From: Firmicutes bacterium UBA1426
GTDB taxonomy: Bacteria > Bacillota > Clostridia > Peptostreptococcales > Anaerovoracaceae
Direction: 5' to 3'
Length of the DNA stretch: 14,294 bases
NCBI GenBank assembly: GCA_002329675.1
Contig: DCUA01000022.1
Span: 23,416-37,709, forward strand
The notes under the pieces were generated by a model. The model was given only the letters and a program-made list of their open reading frames with translations. It was not told the DNA's origin and made no database searches. The number at the start of each line of letters is the position of its first letter. The stretch's first letter is position 1. Positions 1 to 7,151 of this stretch are shown here, one piece after another. Made by a program: the position numbers and the translations under genes.

Positions 1-1308
1 ATAGGCGAATTTGTCAAAGAACATGGAATGCCGGGCTGGGCGCCTACTCAGGGACACATACCTTCGGGAGTACCTTATCTGGGCTTTGCGCGGCAAGATA
101 TTATGTCCGGGAAGATCGAAAAGGCCATGATCATCGGAAAGGGAAGCTTGTTTCTCGGCCGCATGACCAACCTCTTCGATGGAGTATCTGTCGTATTGCA
201 GAAGAACAGCGGCAAGGACATCTCTGTCGAGATGAGCAGACCGGCTGTGAGGCGTCCGGTTATCGGAATCGCAGCAGAGGGCAGCGAGCTTGGTATGGAG
301 ACAATTTATGAAGGTGCTTCACTTGCAGAGCGTAAAGGATATAAAGCAATCGTCATCGAAGGTGAGAATGTCCATAAGAAGATGGAAGCCATGCTCGCCA
401 GCGGGGAGATCCAGGGTGCTGTTACTATGCACTATCCATTCCCCATCGGTGTGTCTACAGTAGGAAGAGTAGTTACACCGGGAAGGGGCAAGGAGCTATA
501 TCTGGCCACGACAACGGGGACTTCATCGGTAGACCGGGTGGAAGGCATGGTGAAGAACGCAATCTATGGCATCATAGCAGCAAAGGCAAGCGGCGTTGCT
601 GAACCCACTGTTGGAATCGCCAATGTGGATGGAGCAAGGCAAGCGGAAATAGCGTTACTTACCCTGAAGGAAAGAGGATATGACATCAGATTTGCTGAAT
701 CTCACAGAGCCGACGGAGGCATCGTCATGCGTGGTAATGACCTGTTGACAGCGGCCTCGGACATTATGGTCATGGATCCCCTGACAGGTAATTTAATGAT
801 GAAACTCTTTTCCGCTTATACCACAGGAGGCAGCTACGAATCCACTGGTTACGGCTACGGCCCGGGAATAGGAGAAGGTTACGATAAGCTGATTTTGATC
901 ATCTCCAGAGCTTCCGGCGCACCGGTCATTGCAGGAGCAGTGGAATATGCCAGCCAGCTTGTGGCGAATAACTGGAAGGGTATAGCAAAGGATGAGTTTG
1001 CAAAAGCCAATAAAGCGGGATTAAAAGAGATTTTAGAAAATGTAAAATGCAGAGCGAAAAGCGGTGATGCGGGATTGCCCAAGGCTCCCGATGCACCCGC
1101 GGAGGTGGTCGCACCGCCTAAGGAGATAGTAACTGCGGAGATCCACGGTATTGAAGTCATGGACATTGAGGATGCGGCGATATGTCTTTGGAAGGAAGGG
1201 ATCTACGCGGAGACGGGAATGGGCTGCACCGGGCCGGTGGTATTGGTCAATGAGGCCAACGAACACAAATCTAAAGAAATCCTGGCAGCAGCAGGCTTCA
1301 TAAAATAA
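1..1308 (+). CDS. grdCD: Glycine reductase component C, GrdC-GrdD fusion (5' truncated by window)
   Basis: Component C of glycine/sarcosine/betaine reductase takes the carboxymethyl-selenoether formed on GrdA and releases acetyl phosphate; it is cytoplasmic. The frame is open from base 1, so the start lies upstream. About the first 75 residues match the GrdC (beta, FabH/thiolase-like) C-terminus, with the motifs PTQGHIPS and GKGSLFLGRMTNLFDG. After a linker of roughly 15 residues the chain continues as GrdD (alpha, PlsX-like): HKKMEAML, HYPFPIGVSTVGRVVTPG, TTTGTSSVDR, NVDGARQ, RADGGIVMRGNDLL and SYTTGGSYES. The C-terminal GMGCTGP motif holds the cysteine (codon 1225-1227) known in the family as the active-site thiol of GrdD. 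GrdC and GrdD are usually separate; about 30 residues of the normal GrdD N-terminus are missing here. The only in-frame ATG near the junction (232) lacks a well-placed ribosome binding site, which favours one chain. No in-frame TGA is present. Family identity is very secure; the novelty of the fusion was not checked. Confidence 0.92.
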   Translation: MGEFVKEHGMPGWAPTQGHIPSGVPYLGFARQDIMSGKIEKAMIIGKGSLFLGRMTNLFDGVSVVLQKNSGKDISVEMSRPAVRRPVIGIAAEGSELGMETIYEGASLAERKGYKAIVIEGENVHKKMEAMLASGEIQGAVTMHYPFPIGVSTVGRVVTPGRGKELYLATTTGTSSVDRVEGMVKNAIYGIIAAKASGVAEPTVGIANVDGARQAEIALLTLKERGYDIRFAESHRADGGIVMRGNDLLTAASDIMVMDPLTGNLMMKLFSAYTTGGSYESTGYGYGPGIGEGYDKLILIISRASGAPVIAGAVEYASQLVANNWKGIAKDEFAKANKAGLKEILENVKCRAKSGDAGLPKAPDAPAEVVAPPKEIVTAEIHGIEVMDIEDAAICLWKEGIYAETGMGCTGPVVLVNEANEHKSKEILAAAGFIK

Positions 1309-1320
1309 AGACAAAAACGC

Positions 1321-1366
1321 AGGGGAGACATATCTTTGCATCAAAGAAATGTCCCCTCTGTTTGTT
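1321..1366. terminator. Bidirectional terminator between grdCD and the AraC gene
   Basis: A hairpin pairs 1321-1331 with 1349-1357 (AGGGG-ACAT against ATGTCCCCT, with a 2-nt bulge) and contains an inner CTTTG/CAAAG stem at 1334-1346. A T-rich stretch (CTGTTTGTT) follows on the plus strand. On the minus strand GTTTTTGTCTTT follows. The two flanking genes converge here, so one hairpin can end both transcripts. Confidence 0.75.
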
Positions 1367-2312
1367 AAATTAAATATTGCTTAAGTATTTTTTGTGCAAC
1401 TTCTTCTTCATAGGGCAGAAGGAGGATTTCGTTCGGACGTCCATACTGATCTTCTAAACGACGACGGTATTCGGTTGGTGTTAACCCAAACCATTTACGG
1501 AACTGAGTACTTAAATGCTTTCGATTTGCAAAACCTACCAATGCAGCGATTTGGTCCACAGAATCGCGGCCGGAACCCAGGAGTCGCTGTGCTTCTTCAC
1601 AGCGTGCCATTGAAAGAAGTTCAGTGAATGATAGTCCACAGGCATTTTTGATATATCTGCAAAGGTAGCTGACACTGAGGTATTCGCGTGCAGCTATATC
1701 CTCCAGTTTTAGTTTCTGTGTACAATGGTCATAAATATAGTCAATAATTCTATAGATCCGAAGAAAATTAGGATCGTCAGGCCGGATATCCGAAGGCTGT
1801 ACAGCGTTTAAGGACTGCCCCTTTCCCATCTGATACGTGTAAAACCGAAACTGGGCCAGCAAAAAGGAGAGCAATTCTTTACCCATATCCTCCAGATCTG
1901 AATCGCTGGCCGTTTCATCCCTGTAGCCAAAATAAATCTTCGCTAAAAGAAACCTCATATAATGCAGTTTACTGCTCATTTGATTCTTGCGTAAAAAGGA
2001 ATCGCATACAAAATAGGCTTTATCAATGTCCTTGAAATAACGTTTGTAATAGTTTAAGTCCAGCTGTACATATAACAGGAGATTTGTATCTCCTGTGGAT
2101 AATATCTGATGTGCGTTTCGCATACTGAAAAAATACACGTCACCCGGAGTAAGACGCTGCTTTAGTACGGTATCAGAAATGCGTACATTTCCGTCTAAGA
2201 CGCAGAGGATCTCTAATGCATTGGGATGTACGTGGATCGGGTATTCGGAAATACTGAATACTCCGGCCCTTATTCTACTGCGTGATCGATAGCCGACGGT
2301 TTCTATAAACAT
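1365..2312 (-). CDS. AraC/XylS-family transcriptional regulator with N-terminal cupin domain
   Basis: Predicted cytoplasmic DNA-binding regulator of 315 residues. The N-terminal part (about 20-85) is an AraC-type cupin sensor, with HVHPNALEIL and a LTPGDVYFF segment. The C-terminal part (about 185-290) has the paired helix-turn-helix: KLEDIAAREYLSVSYLCRYI (about 202-221) and SVDQIAALVGFANRKHLSTQ (about 251-270), followed by FRKWFGLTPTEYRR, the family hallmark. I chose the ATG at 2312 because TTGGAGG (2324-2318) sits 5 nt before it; the longer GTG start at 2336 would include that site. It diverges from an EamA transporter gene across a repeat-rich region and is the likely regulator of that gene and of itself. 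The ligand cannot be read from sequence. The family call is secure; the target is inferred. Confidence 0.93.
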   Translation of the reverse strand: MFIETVGYRSRSRIRAGVFSISEYPIHVHPNALEILCVLDGNVRISDTVLKQRLTPGDVYFFSMRNAHQILSTGDTNLLLYVQLDLNYYKRYFKDIDKAYFVCDSFLRKNQMSSKLHYMRFLLAKIYFGYRDETASDSDLEDMGKELLSFLLAQFRFYTYQMGKGQSLNAVQPSDIRPDDPNFLRIYRIIDYIYDHCTQKLKLEDIAAREYLSVSYLCRYIKNACGLSFTELLSMARCEEAQRLLGSGRDSVDQIAALVGFANRKHLSTQFRKWFGLTPTEYRRRLEDQYGRPNEILLLPYEEEVAQKILKQYLI

Positions 2313-2384
2313 AACTGCCTCCAAGTTGTATTTCACTTATGCAGGTATAATAATACCATAATATATCACTCACATAAAGGCAAG

Positions 2385-2472
2385 ATAATACACCGTAAGC
2401 ATTAATATAATACACATAATATATCAAGATAATACACTATAAATGCAAAAATAATACCCTGATTTAGCAGAA
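2385..2472. repeat. Four tandem 22-bp direct repeats, candidate AraC-type operator array
   Basis: The 9-mer ATAATACMC occurs at 2385, 2407, 2429 and 2451, an exact 22-bp period; the first three copies are ATAATACAC and the last is ATAATACCC. The second half of each unit is only loosely alike (A/T-rich, with A at unit position 21). A further ATAATACC lies at 2350, out of register. A 22-bp period, about two helical turns, puts all copies on one DNA face. AraC-family proteins commonly bind direct repeats with this kind of spacing. The array lies between the AraC gene and the transporter gene. The repeat is seen directly; its binding by the neighbouring regulator is inferred. Confidence 0.7.
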
Positions 2473-2486
2473 TTTCGTGATACAGT
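2458..2486 (+). promoter_or_regulatory. Candidate activator-dependent promoter of the EamA gene
   Basis: A possible extended -10 (TGaTACAGT, with TACAGT at 2481-2486) has no recognisable -35: the base positions 17 nt upstream (2458-2463) read CCTGAT. The last 22-bp repeat unit covers this -35 position, as expected for an AraC-type activator that replaces -35 contact. A start near 2493 would leave a leader of about 50 nt. This is weak evidence on its own. Confidence 0.3.
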
Positions 2487-2545
2487 AACAATATGAAGCC
2501 AAAGCAACGATTGTACACGTATCGAATGCTTGGTTGGAGGAGAGA

Positions 2546-3487
2546 ATGAAAAACCACTATTATCTTGCAATCGTGGCTGTTGTGTTCACTAATATACTTT
2601 GGGGACTTGATATAATCGCCATTGACTACATGACAGACTATATGTCTGCATCAGCTGTTACCTTGTTCAGGTTGCTCTGCGGTTCGGCAGCCTTGCTTAT
2701 CATATTGCTGATAAAAGAGGGAAAACTGCATATTGAAAGAGCGGATTGGCCGCGAGTTTTTATAAGCGGAGCCTTGGGTCTGACCATTTACTTCTGGCTG
2801 GAGTGTATGGGAATACACCGGGCCTCTGGTTCATTGGCGTCGTTGATACTTGCAACAGTGCCTATTTTCGGTTTATTTGCAGATCGGATCTTATACAAAA
2901 ACAAGATTACTCCGGTTAAAGCTATAGGAATCGTTGCCTCCATCATAGGCGTAGCTGTGATAGTGAGCGGATCCGGGGGGGCAGAGTTAACAGGAAGCTT
3001 TTCAGGCATTCTGCTTATGTTTGCTGCCGCTATAGTCTGGACATCTTACATCGTGCTAATGAAACCCTTGAACCAGAAGTACTCAGTTTTGACATTAACA
3101 ACTGCTATAATGTTGTCCGGTTCGGTTGCTGCTATTCCGTTGTTTTTAATGGATAACCCGAGGACAGTCATGGCATTCCCTCTGAGAGGCTGGGTCATTC
3201 TGATTCTCAGTGCTGTTATCTGTCTTGCTCTGGGGGGATTCACCTACATTTTCGGTGTGAGCAGGCTGTCTGTAACAAAGGTTTCTATATTTGAAAATAT
3301 TCTGCCTATCGTAGCTATCCTGGCTTCATTTGTCCTTTTCAGAGAAATGCTGACAGTAATTCAGTTACTTGGGGGAGCGATTGTTCTGATCTCTTGTACG
3401 GTTGTATCTCTTTCATCGGATGAAAAGGCAGGTGCAGGAAAGGAAAAATCGGTTGACTGCTCCAAAGTATCATATGAAACCGAATAA
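2546..3487 (+). CDS. EamA/DMT-superfamily transporter (10 TM)
   Basis: Integral membrane transporter of the drug/metabolite family, 313 residues, the usual length. It has two EamA repeats, roughly residues 5-135 and 150-290, each with about five hydrophobic helices. Typical motifs are NILWGLDIIAI in TM1, the LFRLLCGSAALL helix, GIHRASGSLASLILATVPIF ending repeat 1, and the repeat 2 element FENILPIVAILASFVLFRE. The tail after about 290 is hydrophilic. I chose ATG 2546 because GGAGG lies 5 nt upstream; a TTG at 2534 in the same frame would place that site inside the gene. Family members export amino acids, metabolites or drugs; the substrate cannot be assigned. It is divergent from the AraC regulator, which probably controls it. 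Confidence 0.93.
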   Translation: MKNHYYLAIVAVVFTNILWGLDIIAIDYMTDYMSASAVTLFRLLCGSAALLIILLIKEGKLHIERADWPRVFISGALGLTIYFWLECMGIHRASGSLASLILATVPIFGLFADRILYKNKITPVKAIGIVASIIGVAVIVSGSGGAELTGSFSGILLMFAAAIVWTSYIVLMKPLNQKYSVLTLTTAIMLSGSVAAIPLFLMDNPRTVMAFPLRGWVILILSAVICLALGGFTYIFGVSRLSVTKVSIFENILPIVAILASFVLFREMLTVIQLLGGAIVLISCTVVSLSSDEKAGAGKEKSVDCSKVSYETE

Positions 3488-3501
3488 ACTAACATATCTC
3501 A

Positions 3502-3590
3502 GGTGAGGGGCTACCCACTCTGGAACATCCAGGGCCCTCACCAGATAATAAGAGCTTCTGGCCTTTGGGACGCAGAAGCTCTCTGTTTAT
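3502..3590. terminator. Two hairpins between the convergent EamA and metQ genes
   Basis: The first hairpin pairs GGTGAGGG (3502-3509) with CCCTCACC (3535-3542) and has an inner CTGG/CCAG stem at 3520-3532. The second is a perfect 10-bp stem, AGAGCTTCTG (3551-3560) with CAGAAGCTCT (3573-3582), followed on the plus strand by CTGTTTATATT. The second is a good terminator for the EamA transcript and could also stop metQ transcription from the other side, although the minus-strand tail is less T-rich. Confidence 0.7.
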
Positions 3591-3613
3591 ATTCACGATC
3601 TGTATTTATTCTA

Positions 3614-4456
3614 TTAGAACATTGGAACTACAGCACCCTCGTATGTGCTCTCGATGAAATCTTTGACTTCAGGTGACAAAAGGGCATCTGCCAGAGCCTG
3701 CAGATCTTCTCTGCCTTCATCGCCGACCTTCACTGCCAGAACGTTGGAATAATAAGTCATGATCGTCGGTGAAGAAGCATCCTCGATGGCCAGGGCATCG
3801 GTGCCTACATTGAGTCCTGCATCGATGGCATAGTTGCCGTTGATGACTGCAAGATCTACATCCGAAAGTGAACGGGCGAGCTGTGCAGCTTCGATTTCAA
3901 CAATTTTCAGGTTCTTGGGATTCTCTGTGATATCGTTGATAGTAGCCTCAAGACCGATGTTTTCCTTCAGCTTGATAAGGCCCTGAGCCTCCAGCAGCAG
4001 CAATGCTCTCGCTTCATTTGTAGTATCGTTTGGTACTGCGATCTGGGCACCGTCTGCCAGATCATCCAGGGAAGCGGTTTTGCCTGCATAGATACCGAAA
4101 GGCTCATAGTGAACATCTACCAGAGCAGTGAGTTCGGTTTCGTTTTCAACATTGAACTGATCAAGGTAGAGACGATGCTGGAAGTAGTTGGCATCGATGT
4201 CTCCGCTGTCCAGAGCCAGGTTGGGTTGAACGTAGTCCACAAACTCCTGGATCACCAGTTCGTATCCCTCTTCAACAAGGAGTTCTTTAACGACGGCCAG
4301 AATTTCTGCATGAGGTGCAGGGGTTGCACCTACTACGATCTTTTGGAGCTCAGCACCGGGTTCCTCACCGGGATCATCCGTTCCGCCGGACCCGCAAGCT
4401 GCGAATAGCGATAATGCAAGTAAAGCGATCAATAAAAGCGATAATACCTTTTTCAT
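3614..4456 (-). CDS. metQ: Methionine ABC transporter substrate-binding lipoprotein (NlpA/MetQ family)
   Basis: Extracytoplasmic binding lipoprotein that delivers methionine (D- or L-) to the MetNI transporter; 280 residues, the normal length. The lipoprotein signal peptide is residues 1-20 with lipobox LFAAC and Cys21 as lipidated residue; a short Gly/Asp/Glu-rich linker follows. Family motifs are IVVGATPAPHAEIL near the start of the mature protein, QEFVDYVQPNLAL, DANYFQHRLYLDQF, AVPNDTTNEARALLLLEAQGLI and AVINGNYAIDAGL. GGAGGGA lies a few bases upstream of the ATG. It is the last gene of metN-metI-metQ, 23 nt after metI. The binding protein and permease families are secure; methionine as the substrate rests on family knowledge, and related amino acids remain possible. 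Confidence 0.94.
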   Translation of the reverse strand: MKKVLSLLLIALLALSLFAACGSGGTDDPGEEPGAELQKIVVGATPAPHAEILAVVKELLVEEGYELVIQEFVDYVQPNLALDSGDIDANYFQHRLYLDQFNVENETELTALVDVHYEPFGIYAGKTASLDDLADGAQIAVPNDTTNEARALLLLEAQGLIKLKENIGLEATINDITENPKNLKIVEIEAAQLARSLSDVDLAVINGNYAIDAGLNVGTDALAIEDASSPTIMTYYSNVLAVKVGDEGREDLQALADALLSPEVKDFIESTYEGAVVPMF

Positions 4457-4479
4457 TTTTCTCCCTCCGATTCTATAGT

Positions 4480-5142
4480 TTAATTTATCCTTCTGTCGCC
4501 GATCTTCGCCAGCCTCATTCCAATTTCCTGAAGGATTTGAACGACGACGACCAATAATGCAACAGTGATTATCATAATATCATCCTGATAACGATAGTAT
4601 CCGTAGCGGATAGCGATATCACCCAGACCGCCACCTCCTACAAAGCCCGCCATAGCTGAGTAACTCAGGATGGTAGTTACAGCAATGGCAGATCCTACAA
4701 TCAACGAAGGCTTTGCTTCAGGTAACATTACCTTGTAGATCACCTTGGTCATAGAGGCACCCATGCACTGGGCGGCTTCTATCACTCCTCTGTCCACCTC
4801 CTTGATGGATGACTCCACCAGTCTGGCGACAAAAGGCGCAGATGCGACTACAAGGGGAACAATCGTAGCAGTGGAGCCGATAGAGGTACCTACAATGAAC
4901 CTGGTAAAGGGGATCAATGCTACCAGCAGGATCAGAAATGGCACCGACCTCAGCAGATTGACAATGACGCCCAAAACCGTATTAGCACCTCTCACAAGGG
5001 GGTTCTCGCTCCCCTCGGATACCACCAAAGCAACACCTAAAGGCAATCCTATTATGTAGGCAAGGGCGGTGGAGACGAGGGTCATATAAAGTGTTTCCAG
5101 CAAACCGAATCCGATCATCTTTATCACTTCACTGCTAAACAC
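4480..5142 (-). CDS. metI: Methionine ABC transporter permease MetI
   Basis: Inner-membrane permease of the methionine importer, 220 residues with about five transmembrane helices. The EAA loop that contacts the ATPase is visible at about residues 122-141 (IEAAQCMGAS, then LP at 140-141). LLRSVPFLILLVALIPFTR and MAGFVGGGGLGDIAIRYGY are typical MetI segments. The start is GTG at 5142: a perfect AAAGGAGGT (5159-5151) is placed 8 nt before it, inside the end of metN. The gene overlaps metN by 8 nt, so translation is probably coupled. In-frame alternatives are GTG 5127 and ATG 5118, which lack a comparable site. Confidence 0.94.
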   Translation of the reverse strand: MFSSEVIKMIGFGLLETLYMTLVSTALAYIIGLPLGVALVVSEGSENPLVRGANTVLGVIVNLLRSVPFLILLVALIPFTRFIVGTSIGSTATIVPLVVASAPFVARLVESSIKEVDRGVIEAAQCMGASMTKVIYKVMLPEAKPSLIVGSAIAVTTILSYSAMAGFVGGGGLGDIAIRYGYYRYQDDIMIITVALLVVVVQILQEIGMRLAKIGDRRIN

Positions 5143-6151
5143 TTGCTTCCACCTCCTTTACGATTATGTCCTGGGTGCGAAGATATGCCAGGACCCGGTT
5201 GGATAAGTTCTCATCTTCGGGAAGCTGAATGATCATCTGACCAAAGGCTCTCCCATCTATATTTTTTGTATCGGCGAACATGATATTCACCGGTGCTTTG
5301 CATTCTAAAATGGTCTTTGCCAAAACCGGCTCGTAAGAAGAATTTCCATCGAATATGATCTGGACCAGGCGGTTGCCTATGACCCGGTCAGGTCTGTCTC
5401 CCCCCGGCGAGGCAAAGCTCTTGGCGATCTCTGTCTTGGGGTTGGTGAATATATCGATGACATTTCCCATTTCTACTATGCGGCTGTCATCGATGATCGC
5501 GATCCTTTGGCAGATTTCTTCGATAACACTCATTTCATGTGTAATGACGACAATCGTAAGTCCCATATCTTTGTTGATCTGCTTCAAAAGGCCCAAAATG
5601 GAATGGGTGGTCGCAGGATCCAGGGCACTGGTAGCTTCGTCACAGAGCAGTACCTTTGGGTTTGTGGCAAGCGCTCTGGCAATGGCCACCCTTTGCTTCT
5701 GACCTCCCGATAGCTGAGCAGGATAGGCATTTGCCTTATCTGAAAGCCCGACTACTTCCAAAAGTTCATAGGCACGCTTTTTCGCCTGGTTTCTCTCCAT
5801 GCCCACGATCTCCAGTGGGAAGCAGATGTTATCAATAGAATTGCGCTGCATCAACAGGTTGAACTGCTGAAAGATCATGCCCATGGACTGACGTGCAATT
5901 AGCAGTTCCTTTTTGGTGAGCTGCGACAGATCTTTTCCATCAAAAAAGACGGTGCCTGCCGTGGGGCGCTCCAAAAAGTTCATGCAGCGGACCAGGGTAC
6001 TCTTTCCGGCGCCGCTGAGCCCAATGATACCAAAAACCTCGCCCTCATAAACATCCAGATTAATATGTTCCAAAGCCTTTACGTGGCTGTTTTTGCTCTT
6101 ATAGATTTTCTCAAGATCCCGAATCGAGATGATGGGCCTTCCCTGGGCCAT
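5135..6151 (-). CDS. metN: Methionine ABC transporter ATP-binding protein MetN
   Basis: Cytoplasmic ATPase of the MetNIQ importer, 338 residues. Visible elements are Walker A GLSGAGKST (44-52), Q-loop around 95-96, signature LSGGQ (147-151), Walker B VLLCDE (167-172) and H-loop His205. Residues about 265-338 form the C-terminal NIL (ACT-like) domain, which in the family binds methionine and inhibits transport; the segment FGQMIIQLPEDE lies within it. Length and domain order are normal, so feedback inhibition by internal methionine is expected. GGAAGGGG lies upstream of the ATG. It is the first gene of the metN-metI-metQ unit. The short leader contains no recognisable SAM riboswitch. Confidence 0.95.
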   Translation of the reverse strand: MAQGRPIISIRDLEKIYKSKNSHVKALEHINLDVYEGEVFGIIGLSGAGKSTLVRCMNFLERPTAGTVFFDGKDLSQLTKKELLIARQSMGMIFQQFNLLMQRNSIDNICFPLEIVGMERNQAKKRAYELLEVVGLSDKANAYPAQLSGGQKQRVAIARALATNPKVLLCDEATSALDPATTHSILGLLKQINKDMGLTIVVITHEMSVIEEICQRIAIIDDSRIVEMGNVIDIFTNPKTEIAKSFASPGGDRPDRVIGNRLVQIIFDGNSSYEPVLAKTILECKAPVNIMFADTKNIDGRAFGQMIIQLPEDENLSNRVLAYLRTQDIIVKEVEASV

Positions 6152-6221
6152 GTGTATACCCCTTCCTTATTTCTGCCATGGGGCCTGACCCCGTGGTGTG
6201 CCCGCAATATACGGAAATCAA

Positions 6222-6250
6222 ATTAAATTGCATGTAAATCAATATAACAA
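6222..6250 (-). promoter_or_regulatory. Candidate sigma-A promoter of metNIQ
   Basis: On the minus strand TTGTTA (6250-6245) and TTTAAT (6227-6222) are separated by 17 nt, a fair match to TTGACA/TATAAT. Transcription would start near 6215 and leave a leader of about 64 nt. That leader holds one imperfect hairpin (6176-6183 with 6189-6196). It is too short for a SAM-I riboswitch, so control must act by other means. Confidence 0.45.
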
Positions 6251-6402
6251 TGATTTGACGGAAATGCAAGAGAAAGGATCAGAAAATAGGGCTACGAGGT
6301 ATATATAATAGTATATATTCATTCCAAATGACAAAAAATAGAGATATACAATAGGATGGCGGAGAAAAATATGGACGAAAAACAAGAAGAGGTTACCTGA
6401 GG

Positions 6403-6427
6403 AATGTTCGCCCTAAAGCCGGACATT
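6403..6427. promoter_or_regulatory. PurBox-like inverted repeat upstream of xpt
   Basis: AATGTTCG (6403-6410) and CGGACATT (6420-6427) form an inverted repeat with one mismatch around a 9-nt centre. Read outward, the right arm AAAGCCGGACATT matches the Firmicute PurR box AWWWCCGAACWWT at 11 of 13 positions, and the left arm has the exact core CGAACATT. It lies about 80-105 bp before the predicted xpt start. The spacing between the two arms is shorter than in the known Bacillus pairs, so PurR binding is only a suggestion. The rest of the 6152-6536 gap shows AT-rich sequence, the two promoters and no recognisable riboswitch. Confidence 0.4.
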
Positions 6428-6471
6428 AGGAAAATTTCGACAAAAAAACACCTACTTTTACAGAGAAATGC

Positions 6472-6500
6472 TTTACTCGACCTATGGGAGGTCTTATAAT
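6472..6500 (+). promoter_or_regulatory. Sigma-A promoter of the xpt operon
   Basis: TTTACT (6472-6477) and a perfect TATAAT (6495-6500) are separated by 17 nt. Transcription would begin near 6507, about 30 nt before the chosen xpt ATG. This leaves no room for a guanine/xanthine riboswitch in the leader, unlike many Firmicute xpt genes, and excludes translation starts further upstream. Confidence 0.6.
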
Positions 6501-6536
6501 GTCATTGTCGTAATAAGTGAAGGCAGCGGGGAAGAT

Positions 6537-7109
6537 ATGCAGTTATTAAAAGACAGGATCATAAAAGACGGACAAGTTATAGGCACCGGCATCGTAAAAG
6601 TGGATTCTTTTCTGAACCATCAGATCGATGTGGGCCTGATATGGGAGATAGGCAAGGAATTCGCCCGGCGCTTTCATGGTCTTCCCGTAAATAAGATCCT
6701 CACCATCGAATCGTCAGGGATCGCTGTTGCCTGTGCGACAGCAATGCACATGGGCAATTTACCCGTAGTTTTTGCTAAGAAGACCACTCCCAGCACCATG
6801 ACAGACGGTTACTACACAACGGAATGCATTTCCTTTACTAAGGGCACTGTATCCTCCGTGATCGTATCCAAAAAGTATCTGACCAAAGCAGACAACCTGT
6901 TGATCATTGATGATTTTCTGGCACATGGGGAGGCGGCTCTCAGCCTTGCGAATCTGGCAGGCCAGGCAGGAGCCACAGTCAGCGGTATCGGCGCCGTGAT
7001 AGAAAAGGCGTTTCAAGGCGGTGGAGAAAAGCTGAAACAAAAGGGATACAGGGTCGAATCTTTAGCGGTGATTACGTCCATTCAGGACGACCACATAACT
7101 TTCAAGTAG
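6537..7109 (+). CDS. xpt: Xanthine phosphoribosyltransferase
   Basis: Cytoplasmic purine salvage enzyme: xanthine (and more weakly guanine) plus PRPP gives XMP (or GMP) and pyrophosphate. From ATG 6537 the protein has 190 residues, the usual Xpt length, beginning MQLLKDRIIKDGQVIG. Family motifs are KVDSFLNHQID (21-31), TIESSGIAVA (57-66), VVFAKK (77-82), the PRPP-binding loop LLIIDDFLAHGEA (121-133) and GIGAVIEKAFQGG (150-162). A longer frame begins at 6468, but that would lie across the -35/-10 elements and adds 23 residues with no family match; GGGGAAG precedes the chosen ATG. It is the first gene of an operon with a BMP-type ABC transporter 42 nt downstream, which points to import followed by immediate trapping of a purine base. 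Confidence 0.95.
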   Translation: MQLLKDRIIKDGQVIGTGIVKVDSFLNHQIDVGLIWEIGKEFARRFHGLPVNKILTIESSGIAVACATAMHMGNLPVVFAKKTTPSTMTDGYYTTECISFTKGTVSSVIVSKKYLTKADNLLIIDDFLAHGEAALSLANLAGQAGATVSGIGAVIEKAFQGGGEKLKQKGYRVESLAVITSIQDDHITFK

Positions 7110-7151
7110 TTTGTAAACTATAAGTGTAAGCGAACAAAGGAGAAGATAAAA

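Noticed and set aside
1..1308. Possible selenocysteine codon in the glycine reductase gene
   Set aside because: The selenoproteins of this system are GrdA and GrdB-type subunits; no in-frame TGA occurs in this GrdC-GrdD frame.
2313..2336. GTG start at 2336 for the AraC regulator
   Set aside because: The added codons contain the TTGGAGG ribosome binding site that is correctly placed for ATG 2312.
2534..2545. TTG start at 2534 for the EamA transporter
   Set aside because: The added codons are the GGAGG site itself; ATG 2546 is 5 nt downstream of it.
6356..6400. Short plus-strand frame of 14 codons (or 9 codons from ATG 6371 with GGAG upstream), just before the PurBox-like palindrome, with a TATAAT at 6304
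   Set aside because: The upstream TATAAT has no -35 partner, the peptide has no suggestive codon run, and the xpt promoter lies downstream of it; a leader peptide is not supported.
6468..6536. Longer N-terminus for Xpt starting at ATG 6468
   Set aside because: It adds 23 residues with no family match and lies across the TTTACT-17-TATAAT promoter; the ATG at 6537 gives the usual Xpt length.
7107..7120. Small inverted repeat TAGTTTGTAAACTA over the xpt stop codon
   Set aside because: The stem is only 6 bp, AT-rich and with a 2-nt centre, so it is a poor terminator; the short gap fits continued operon transcription.
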